Assembly: GCF_051014445.1 (NCBI RefSeq)
Contig: NW_027488369.1
Location: 12,542,001-12,606,000, forward strand
Length of the DNA: 64,000 nucleotides
Source: Colletes latitarsis
Taxonomy: Eukaryota > Arthropoda > Insecta > Hymenoptera > Colletidae
Reading direction: 5' to 3'
Shown here: positions 1 to 8,144 of the stretch, piece by piece
Numbering within the stretch: position 1 is the first letter of the stretch
Layout: the number at the start of each line of letters is the position of its first letter
Notes under the pieces: model-generated
Told to the model about the DNA's origin: nothing
The model's database searches: none
Seen by the model: only the letters and a program-made list of their open reading frames with translations
Position numbers and translations under genes: made by a program

Positions 1-178
1 AAACCTGGTCTTGATAAATATTTTAGAGGCTAACGTATGTTAGGTCTGGGTTAGGTCTAGGATTTGCCCTCATCATGGTCATACTTTCGCATTCTTCACA
101 TACTTTTTGAACAGATCCTGGGTGTTTTCTGGTTTGGATAACGTAGTAAGGTGTACCACACTGAAAGAGTCGATTATG

Positions 179-354
179 CCTGGTTTCGATCAATATTTTT
201 GAGGATAACGCATGTTAGGTCTAGGTTAGGTCTGGGATTTGCTCTCGCCAGGCTCATACTTACGCATTTTTCACATACTTGTTGAACTGATCCTCGGTTT
301 TTTCTGGTTTGGATCACGTAGTAATGTGGTATCACACTGAAACAGTCCATTAAA
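179..354 (+). repeat. Exemplar class-A monomer (176 bp)
   Basis: Reference monomer with 72 G/C of 176 bases (41%) by hand count. In order it holds a gtttcgatcaat head, an AT-rich aatattttt tract, gaggataacgcatg, the 11-bp doublet (215-236), a gctctcgccaggctcatac segment, cacatacttgttgaa, a gg-T6-ctgg tract, ggatcacgtagtaatg, the palindrome region (here tgtggtatcaca, one change from perfect), and actgaaacagtccattaaa leading into the next unit. The phase is arbitrary; I start each unit at cctggt. Confidence 0.93.
215..236 (+). repeat. 11-bp internal tandem doublet inside the monomer (exemplar)
   Basis: Bases 215-225 are ttaggtctagg and 226-236 are ttaggtctggg, an imperfect 11-bp direct repeat differing at one position. 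The same doublet sits about 37 bases into nearly every monomer, commonly with ttatgtctggg or a gataggtctggg form as one member. Each unit begins with TTAGG, the pentamer of arthropod telomeres, but at an 11-base rather than 5-base period, so this is not a telomere array. Confidence 0.9.
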
Positions 355-530
355 CCTGGTTTCGATCAATATTTTTGAGCATATCGCATGTTAGGCCTAG
401 GATAGGTCTGGGATTTGCTCTCGTCGGGCTCATATTTTCGCCTTTTTCTCATTCTTGTTGGCCAGATCCTGGGCTTCCGCTGGCTTGGATCACGTAGTAA
501 TGAGATGCCACACTGAAACAGTCAATTAAT

Positions 531-706
531 CCTGGTCTTGATAAATATTTTAGAGGATAACGCATGTTAGGTCTGGGTTAGGTCTAGGATTTGCTCTCAT
601 CAGGTTCATTCTTTCGCGTTTTTCACATACTTGTTGAACAGATCCAGGGTTTTTTCTGGTTCGGATCATGTAGTAATGTGCTACCACACTGAAATAGTCG
701 ATTAAA
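531..706 (+). repeat. Exemplar class-B monomer (176 bp)
   Basis: Differs from class A mainly in the first 60 bases: the head is gtcttgataaat instead of gtttcgatcaat, and the two 11-bp units have swapped end states (ttaggtctggg then ttaggtctagg). B monomers are often preceded by tgatgccaca and aatcctggt rather than tggtaccaca and aaacctggt, so the variants are linked across the monomer boundary. Local A/B alternation gives a 352-bp dimer in places, but the array is not a regular dimer throughout. Confidence 0.85.
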
Positions 707-1203
707 CCTGGGTTCGATCAATATTTTTGAGGATAACGCATGTTAGGTCTAGGTTAGGCCTGGGATTTTCACTCACCAGACTCATACTTTCGCATTCTTC
801 ACAGATTTGTTGAACGGATCCTGGGTTTCTTCTGGTTTGGATCACGTAGTAATATGGTACCACACTGAAACATTCAAATAAACCTGGTCTTGACAAATAT
901 TTTGGAGGATAACGCATGTTAGGTCTGGGTTTGGTCTAGGATTTGCCCTCATCAGGCGCATACTTTCGCATATATCTCATTCTTGTTGGCCAGATCCTGG
1001 GCCTCCACTGGTTTGGATCACGTAGTAATGTGATGCCACACTGAAACGGTCATTAATCCTGGTCTTGATAAATCTTTTAGAGGATAACGCAAGTTATGTC
1101 TGGGATACGTCTGGGATTTGCCCCCATCAGGCTCATACTTTCGCATTTTTCACATACTTGTTGAACAGATCCTGGGTTTTTTCTGGTTTGGATCACGTAG
1201 TAA

Positions 1204-1215
1204 TGTGGTACCACA
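1204..1215. other. Perfect 12-bp palindrome TGTGGTACCACA (exemplar, KpnI site)
   Basis: The 12 bases equal their own reverse complement and contain GGTACC. The element ends about 18 bases before the next monomer start and recurs in a large share of monomers. In the B-linked form it is tgtgatgccaca and the symmetry is broken. About 26 bases downstream, most A-type boundaries carry aaacc-t-ggttt, a second dyad with 5-base arms, so many units have two neighbouring dyads. Confidence 0.9.
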
Positions 1216-1409
1216 CTGAAACAGTCGAATACACCTGGTTTCGATCAATATTTTTGAGGATAACGCATGTTATGTCTAGGTTAGGTCTAGGATTTGCCCC
1301 CATCAGACTCTTACTTTCGCATTCTTCACATACTTCTTGAACAGATCCTGGGTTTTTTCTGGTTTCGATCACGTAGTAATGTGGTACCACACTGAAGCAG
1401 ACCATTAAA

Positions 1410-1586
1410 CCTGGTTTCGATTATTATTTTAGAGGATCACACATGTTAGGTCTAGGTTATGTCTGGGATTTGCCCATCATCAGGGTCATACTTTCGCAGT
1501 TTTAACATACATGTTGACCTGATCGATGGTTTTTTCTGCTTTGGATCACGTAGCAAAGTGGTACCACACTGAAACAGTAAATTAAA
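1410..1586 (+). repeat. Exemplar class-C monomer (177 bp, ttaacatacatgttgacc type)
   Basis: The middle reads cgcagttttaacatacatg then ttgacctgatcgatgg, replacing the usual cattttt-cacatacttgttgaacagatcctggg. It continues with ctgctttggatcacgtagc and aaagtgg instead of taatgtgg. One extra base in tgcccatcatcaggg makes it 177 bp. Related monomers occur at about 5.8, 8.0, 12.7, 16.1, 18.5, 23.2, 26.9, 29.7, 31.4, 46.3, 51.4, 55.1, 56.7, 57.2, 60.8, 61.1, 61.6 and 62.5 kb. Confidence 0.85.
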
Positions 1587-2642
1587 CCTGGTTTCGATCA
1601 GTATCTTAGAGGATAACGCAAATTAGGTTTAGGTTAGGCCTGGGATTTGCCCTCATCAGGGTCATACTTTCGCATTCTTCACATACTTGTTGAACAGATC
1701 CTGGGTTTTTTCTGGTTCGGATCACGTAGTAATGTGGTACCACACTGAAACATTCAATTAAACCTGGTCTTGATAAATATTTTAGAGGATAACGTATGTT
1801 AGGTCTGGGTTAGGTCTAGGATTTGCCTTCATGAGGGTCATACTTTCGCATTCTTCACATACTTGTTGAACAGATCCTGGGTTTTTTCTGCTTTGGATAA
1901 CGTAGTAATGTGGTACCACACTGAAAGAGTCGATTATGCCTGGTTTCGATCAATATTTTATAGGATAACGCAAATTAGGTCTAGGTTAGGCCTGGGATTT
2001 GCCCTCATCAGGGTCATACTTTCGCATTCTTCACATACTTGTTGAACAGATCCTGGGTTTCTTCTGGTTCGGACCACGTAGTAATGTGGTACCACACTGA
2101 AACATTCAATTAAACCTGGTCTTGATAAATATTTTAGAGGATAACGTATGTTAGGTCTGGGTTAGGTCTAGGATTTGCCCTCATCAGGGTCATACTTTCG
2201 CATTCTTCACATACTTGTTGAACAGATCCTGGGTTTTTTCTGGTTTGGATAACGTAGTAATGTTGTACCACACTGAAAGAGTCCATTATGCCTGGTTTCG
2301 GTCAATATTTTAGAGGATAACGCAAATTAGGTCTAGGTTAGGCCTGGGATTTGCCCTCATCAGGGTCATACTTTCGCATTCTTCACATACTTGTTGAACA
2401 GATCCTGGGTTTCTTCTGGTTCGGACCACGTAGTAATGTGGTACCACACTGAAACATTCAATTAAACCTGGTCTTGATAAATATTTTAGAGGATAACGTA
2501 TGTTAGGTCTGGGTTAGGTCTAGGATTTGCCCTCATCAGGGTCATACTTTCGCATTCTTCACATACTTGTTGAACAGATCCTGGGTTTTTTCTGGTTTGG
2601 ATAACGTAGTAATGTTGTACCACACTGAAAGAGTCCATTATG
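1587..2642 (+). repeat. Local 352-bp dimer expansion
   Basis: Markers repeat exactly 352 bases apart: cttctggttcggaccacg at 2061 and 2413, and tgttgtaccacactgaaaga at 2261 and 2613. Units 1939-2290 and 2291-2642 are nearly identical; 1587-1938 is a more diverged earlier copy. The related copy at 50.3-51.9 kb goes directly from the equivalent of 1939 to the equivalent of 2643, so it lacks these two extra dimers (704 bp). I infer a recent local expansion in this copy. Confidence 0.85.
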
Positions 2643-3522
2643 CCTGGTTTCGGTCAATATTTTAGAGGATAACGCATGTTAGGTCTGGGTTAGGTCGGGG
2701 AGTTGCTCTCGTCAGGCTCATACTTACGCATTTTTCACATACTTGTTGAACAGATCCCTGGCTTTTTCTGGTTTCGATCATGTTGTAAAGTGTTACCACA
2801 CTGAGACGGTTAATTAAACCTGGTTTTGATGAATATTTTAGGGGATAACGCAAGTTATGTCTGGAATAGGTCTGGGATTTGCCCTCATCAGGGTCATACT
2901 TTCGCATTCTTCAGATACTTGTTGAACAGATCCTGGGTTTTTTCTGGTTTGGATAACGTAGTAATGTGGTACCACACTGAAAGAGTCGATTATGCCTGGT
3001 TTCGATCAATATTTTTGAGGATAACGCATGTTAGGTCTAGGTTAGGTCTGGGATTTGCTCTCGCCAGGCTCATACTTTCGCGTTTTTCACATACTTGTTG
3101 AACAGATCCTGGGTTTTTTCTGGTTCGGATCACGTAGTAATGTGGTACCACACTGAAACATTCAATTAAACCTGGTCTTGATAAATATTTTAGAGGATAA
3201 CGCATGTTAGGTCTGGGTTAGGTCTAGGATTTGCCATCATCAGGCTCATACTTTCGCATACTTCTCATTCTTGTTGGCCAGATCCTGGGCTTCCACTGGT
3301 TTGGATCACGTAGTAATGTGATGCCACACTGAAACGGTCAATTAAACCTGGTTTTGATGAATATTTTAGGGGATAACGCAAGTTATGTCTGGGATAGGTC
3401 TGGGATTTGCCCTCATCAGGCTCATACTTTCGCGTTTTTCACATACTTGTTGAACTGATCCTCGGTTTTTTCTGGTTTGGATCACGTAGTAATGTGGTAC
3501 CACACTGAAACATTCAATTAAA
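2643..3522 (+). repeat. Five-monomer segment, partner of 6.3-7.2 kb and 51.9-52.9 kb
   Basis: Begins with the rare taggtcggggagttgctc mark, which recurs at offset 3695 (6357 region) and near 51.9 kb. Relative to both partners one monomer is missing: the string jumps from ctctcgccaggctcatac directly into tttcgcgtttttcac near 3076-3085, and offsets change from 3695 to 3871 (a difference of 176). Confidence 0.8.
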
Positions 3523-4226
3523 CCAGGTTTCGATCAATATTTTTGAGGATAACGCATGTTAGGTCTCGGTTAGATCTGGGATTTGCTCTCGTCAGGCTCT
3601 TACTTTCGCATATTTCTCATTCTTGATGGCTAGATCCTGGACTTTTTCTGGATTGGATCACGTAGTAATGTGGTACCACACTGAAACATTCAATTAAACC
3701 TGGTCTTGATAAATATTTTAGAGGCTAACGTATGTTAGGTCTGGGTTAGGTCTAGGATTTGCCATCATCAGGCTCATACTTTCGCATACTTCTCATTCTT
3801 GTTGGCCAGATCCTGGGCTTCCACTGGTTTGGATCACGTAGTGTTGTGATGCCACACTGAAACAGTCAATTAATCCTTGTCTTGATAAATATTTTAGAGG
3901 ATAACGCAAGTTATGTCTGGGTAAGTTCTCGGATTTGACCTCATCAGGCTCAGACTTTCGCGTTTTTCACATACTTGTTGAACAGACCCTGGGTTTTTTC
4001 TGCTTCGGATCACGTAGTAATGTGGTACCACACTGAAACAGTCGATTAAACCTGGTTTCGATCAATATTTTAGAGAATAATTCATGTTAGGTCTGGGTTA
4101 GGTCTGGGATTTGCTCTCATGAGGCTCGTACCTTCGCATATTTCTCATACTTGATGGCCAGATTCTGGGCTTTTTCTGGTTTGGATCAGGTAGTAACGTG
4201 GTACCACACTGAAACAGTCGATTAAA
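3523..4226 (+). repeat. 704-bp tetramer HOR unit (a-b-c-d), copy 1
   Basis: Four monomers in fixed order: a begins ccaggtttcgatc with a gtctcggttagatctggg core; b has gaggctaacgtatg and the unusual gtagtgttgtgatgcc end; c begins ccttgtcttgat with gggtaagttctcgg; d carries gagaataattcatg and gaggctcgtac. Another 'a' monomer follows exactly 704 bases later at 4227. The same ordered unit is at 13718, 24254, 27421, 48879 and 52928, each followed by 'a' after 704 bases. Confidence 0.88.
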
Positions 4227-6308
4227 CCAGGTTTCGATCAATATTTTTGAGGATAACGCATGTTAGGTCTCGGTTAGATCTGGGATTTGCTCTCGTCAGG
4301 CTCTTACTTTCGCATATTTCTCATTCTTGATGGCTAGATCCTGGACTTTTTCTGGATTGGATCACGTAGTAATGTGGTACCACACTGAAACATTCAATTA
4401 AACCTGGTCTTGATAAATATTTTAGAGGCTAACGTATGTTAGGTCTGGGTTAGTTCTAGGATTTGCCCTCATCAGGGTCATACTTTCGCATTCTTCACAT
4501 ACTTTTTGAACAGATCCTGGGTTTTTTCTGGTTTGGATAACGTAGTAAGGTGTACCACACTGAAAGAGTCGATTATGCCTGGTTTCGATCAATATTTTTG
4601 AGGATAACGCATGTTAGGTCTAGGTTAGGTCTGGGATTTGCTCTCGCCAGGCTCATACTTACGCATTTTTCACATACTTGTTGAACTGATCCTCGGTTTT
4701 TTCTGGTTTGGATCACGTAGCAATGTGGTATCACACTGAAACAGTCCATTAAACCTGGTTTCGATCAATATTTTAGAGGATGACACATGTTAGGTCCAGG
4801 TTAGGCCTGGGATTTGCCCTTATCAGGTTCAGACTTTCGCGTTTTTCACATACTTGTTGAACAGATCCTGGGTTTTTTCTGGTTCGGATCACGTAGTAAT
4901 GTGGTACCACACTGAAACATTCAATTAAACCTGGTCTTGATAAATATTTTAGAGGATAACGCATGTTAGGTCTGGGTTAGGTCTAGGATTTGCTCTCATC
5001 AGGCTCATTCTTTCGCGTTTTTCACATACTTGTTGAACAGATCCAGGGTTTTTTCTGGTTCGGATCATGTAGTAATGTGCTACCACACTGAAATAGTCGA
5101 TTAAACCTGGGTTCGATCAATATTTTTGAGGATAACGCATGTTAGGTCTAGGTTAGGCCTGGGATTTTCACTCACCAGACTCATACTTTCGCATTCTTCA
5201 CAGATTTGTTGAACGGATCCTGGGTTTCTTCTGGTTTGGATCACGTAGTAATGTGGTACCACACTGAAACATTCAACTAAACCTGGTCTTGACAAATATT
5301 TTGGAGGGTAACGCATGTTAGGTCTGGGTTTGGTCTAGGATTTGCCCTCATCAGGCGCATACTTTCGCATATATCTCATTCTTGTTGGCCAGATCCTGGG
5401 CTTCCACTGGTTTGGATCACGTAGTAATGTGATGCCACACTGAAACAGTCATTAATCCTGGTCTTGATAAATCTTTTAGAGGATAACGCAAGTTATGTCT
5501 GGGATACGTCTGGGATTTGCCCTCATCAGGCTCATACTTTCGCATTTTTCACATACTTGTTGAACAGATCCTGGGTTTTTTCTGGTTTGGATCTCGTAGT
5601 AATGTGGTACCACACTGAAACAGTCGAATACACCTGGTTTCGATCAATATTTTTGAGGATAACGCATGTTATGTCTAGGTTAGGTCTAGGATTTGCCCCC
5701 ATCAGACTCTTATTTTCGCATTCTTCACATACTTCTTGAACAGATCCTGGGTTTTTTCTGGTTTCGATCACGTAGTAATGTGGTACCACACTGAAGCAGA
5801 CCATTAAACCTGGTTTCGATTATTATTTTAGAGGATCACACATGTTAGGCCTAGGTTATGTCTGGGATTTGCCCATCATCAGGGTCATACTTTCGCAGTT
5901 TTAACATACATGTTGACCTGATCGATGGTTTTTTCTGCTTTGGATCACGTAGCAAAGTGGTACCACACTGAAACAGTAAATTAAACCTGGTTTCGATCAG
6001 TATCTTAGAGGACAAGGCAAGTTAGGTCTGGGATAGGTCTGGGATTTGCCCTCATCAGGGTCATACTTTCGCGTTTTTCATATACTTGTTGAACAGATCC
6101 TGGACTTCCAATGGTTTGGATCACGTAGTAATGTGATGCCACACTGAAACAGTCAATTAATCCTGGTCTTGATAAATATTTTAGAGGACAGCGCAAGTTA
6201 GGTCTGGGATAGGTCTGGGATTTGCGCTCATCAGGCTCGCACTTTCGCATATTTCTCATACTTGATGGCCAGATTCTGGGCTTTTTCTGGTTTGGATAAC
6301 GTAGTAAT
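3523..6308 (+). repeat. HOR segment E, copy 1
   Basis: Matches 27421-30206 at constant offset 23898, 52928 onward at 49405 (then 49229 after loss of one monomer near 55.0 kb), and, for about 4507-6274, 25590-27357 at 21083. It includes the tetramer, the cctgggttcgatc monomer (about 5107), the cttgataaatctttt monomer (about 5460), a class-C monomer, and two monomers with gaggacaaggcaag and gaggacagcgcaag marks. Confidence 0.86.
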
Positions 6309-6356
6309 GTTGTACCACACTGAAAGAGTCCATTATGCCTGGTTTCGGTCAATATT

Positions 6357-7345
6357 TTAGAGGATAACGCATGTTAGGTCTGGGTTAGGTCGGGGAGTTG
6401 CTCTCGTCAGGCTCATACTTACGCATTTTTCACATACTTGTTGAACAGATCCCTGGCTTTTTCTGGTTTCGATCACGTTGTAAAGTGTTACCACACTGAG
6501 ACGGTTAATTAAACCTGGTTTTGATGAATATTTTAGGGGATAACGCAAGTTATGTCTGGAACAGGTCTGGGATTTGCCCTCATCAGGGTCATACTTTCGC
6601 ATTCTTCAGATACTTGTTGAACAGATCCTGGGTTTTTTCTGGTTTGGATAACGTAGTAATGTGGTACCACACTGAAAGAGTCGATTATGCCTGGTTTCGA
6701 TCAATATTTTTGAGGATAACGCATGTTAGGTCTAGGTTAGGTCTGGGATTTGCTCTCGCCAGGCTCATACTTACGCATTTTTCACATACTTGTTGAACTG
6801 ATCCTCGTTTTTTTCTGGTTTGGATCACGTAGTAATGTGGTACCACACTGAAAAAGTCCATTAAACCTGGTTTCGATCAATATTTTAGAGGATAACACAT
6901 GTTAGGTCCAGGTTAGGCCTGGGATTTGCCCTTATCAGGCTCAGACTTTCGCGTTTTTCACATACTTGTTGAACAGATCCTGGGTTTTTTCTGGTTCGGA
7001 TCACGTAGTAATGTGGTACCACACTGAAACATTCAATTAAACCTGGTCTTGATAAATATTTTAGAGGATAACGCATGTTAGGTCTGGGTTAGGTCTAGGA
7101 TTTGCCATCATCAGGCTCATACTTTCGCATACTTCTCATTCTTGTTGGCCAGATCCTGGGCTTCCACTGGTTTGGATCACGTAGTAATGTGATGCCACAC
7201 TGAAACGGTCAATTAAACCTGGTTTTGATGAATATTTTAGGGGATAACGCAAGTTATGTCTGGGATAGGTCTGGGATTTGCCCTCATCAGGCTCATACTT
7301 TCGCGTTTTTCACATACTTGTTGAACTGATCCTCGGTTTTTTCTG
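6357..7345 (+). repeat. HOR segment shared with 51891-52879
   Basis: Offset 45534 holds across the segment, including gtcggggagttgc, gggggataacgcaag-type and ctctcgccaggctcatacttacgc marks. Near 7345 the two diverge: this copy continues ggataacgtag and the partner ggatcacgtag. Confidence 0.8.
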
Positions 7346-8014
7346 GTTTGGATAACGTAGTAATGTGGTACCACACTGAAAGAGTCGATTAAGCCTGGTT
7401 TCGATCAATATTTTTAAGGATAACGCATGTTAGGTCTAGGTTAGGTCTGGGATTTGCTCTCGTCAGGCTCATACTTACGCATTTTTCCCATACTTGTTGA
7501 ACAGATCCCTGGCTTTTTCTTGTTTCGATCATGTTGTAAAGTGTTACCACACTGAAACGGTCAATTAAACCTGGTTTTGATGAATATTTTAGGGGATAAC
7601 GCAAGTTATGTCTGGCGTAGGTCTGGGATTGGCCCTCATCAGGGTCAAATGTTCGCATTCTTCACATACTTCTTGAACAGATCCTGGGTATTTTCTTGGT
7701 TCGATCGCGTAGTAATGTGGTAACACACTGTAACAGACCATTAAAACTGGTTCCGATCAATATTTTATAGGGTAACGCAAGTTAGGTCTGGGACAGGTCT
7801 GGGATTTGCCCTCATCAGACTCATATTTTCGCGTTTTTCACATACTTGTTGAACAGATCTCTGGCTTTTTCTGGTTTGGATCACGTACTAATATGGTACC
7901 ACTCTGAAACAGTCCATTGAACCTGGTTTCGATCAATATCTTAGAGGATAACGCATGTTAGGTCTAGGTTAGGCCTCGGATTTGCCCTCATCAGGGTCAT
8001 ACTTTCGCAGTCTT

Positions 8015-8026
8015 AACATGCATGTT
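8015..8026. other. Perfect palindrome AACATGCATGTT in a class-C monomer
   Basis: Self-complementary 12-mer just before gacctgatcgagg. HOR copies are at 16098-16109 and 18551-18562. Most class-C monomers have aacatacatgtt here, which is asymmetric only at the central two bases. Confidence 0.85.
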
Positions 8027-8133
8027 GACCTGATCGAGGGTTTTTTTTGCTTTGGATCACGTAGTAAAGTGGTACCACACAGAAACGGTCAATTAAACCT
8101 GGTTTCGATCAATATTTTATAGGATAACGCAAG

Positions 8134-8144
8134 CTAAGTCTGCG
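8134..8144 (+). repeat. Single 11-bp unit where two are expected (165-bp monomer)
   Basis: The monomer starting at 8098 is 165 bp (the next starts at 8263). Between gataacgcaag and atttgccc only one unit, ctaagtctgcg, is present instead of two. The same state at 16217-16227 and 18670-18680 is inherited through the HOR duplications. Confidence 0.87.

Larger units (their letters stand above)
1..1853 (+). repeat. HOR segment A, copy 1 (left end runs off window)
   Basis: Matches 11252-13104 at a constant offset of 11251 and 21788-23640 at 21787, including rare marks such as catcatggtc, gggtgttttctgg, the one-base-short gtaaggtgtacc, and the gtcattaat deletion. Agreement stops near 1854, where this copy keeps ttcttcacatac and copies 2 and 3 switch to the class-C gttttaacatacatg. 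From about 330 it also matches 50263-51890 at offset 49933. Confidence 0.85.

Noticed and set aside
215..236. Interstitial telomere sequence (TTAGG)n
   Set aside because: TTAGG occurs only once per 11 bases, twice per monomer, never as contiguous pentamers or hexamers.
707..730. tRNA or Pol III internal promoter suggested by gggttcgatcaa, like a T-loop or B box
   Set aside because: Three of eleven B-box positions mismatch, no A box or cloverleaf is present, and the string is a one-base variant of the ordinary monomer head.
1065..1340. 91-codon plus-strand open frame repeated at 5464, 12316, 22852, 26547, 29362 and 50998
   Set aside because: Same reasoning: the frame runs through monomer boundaries by chance, overlaps minus-strand frames made of the same repeat, and tracks HOR copies rather than selection on a protein.
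6005..6352. 115-codon minus-strand open frame, with near-identical copies at 29903-30250, 55234-55581 and 62626-62973
   Set aside because: It is a translation of two satellite monomers. Its conservation follows from the HOR duplications, many other copies are interrupted, and there is no start context, domain or codon pattern supporting a gene.
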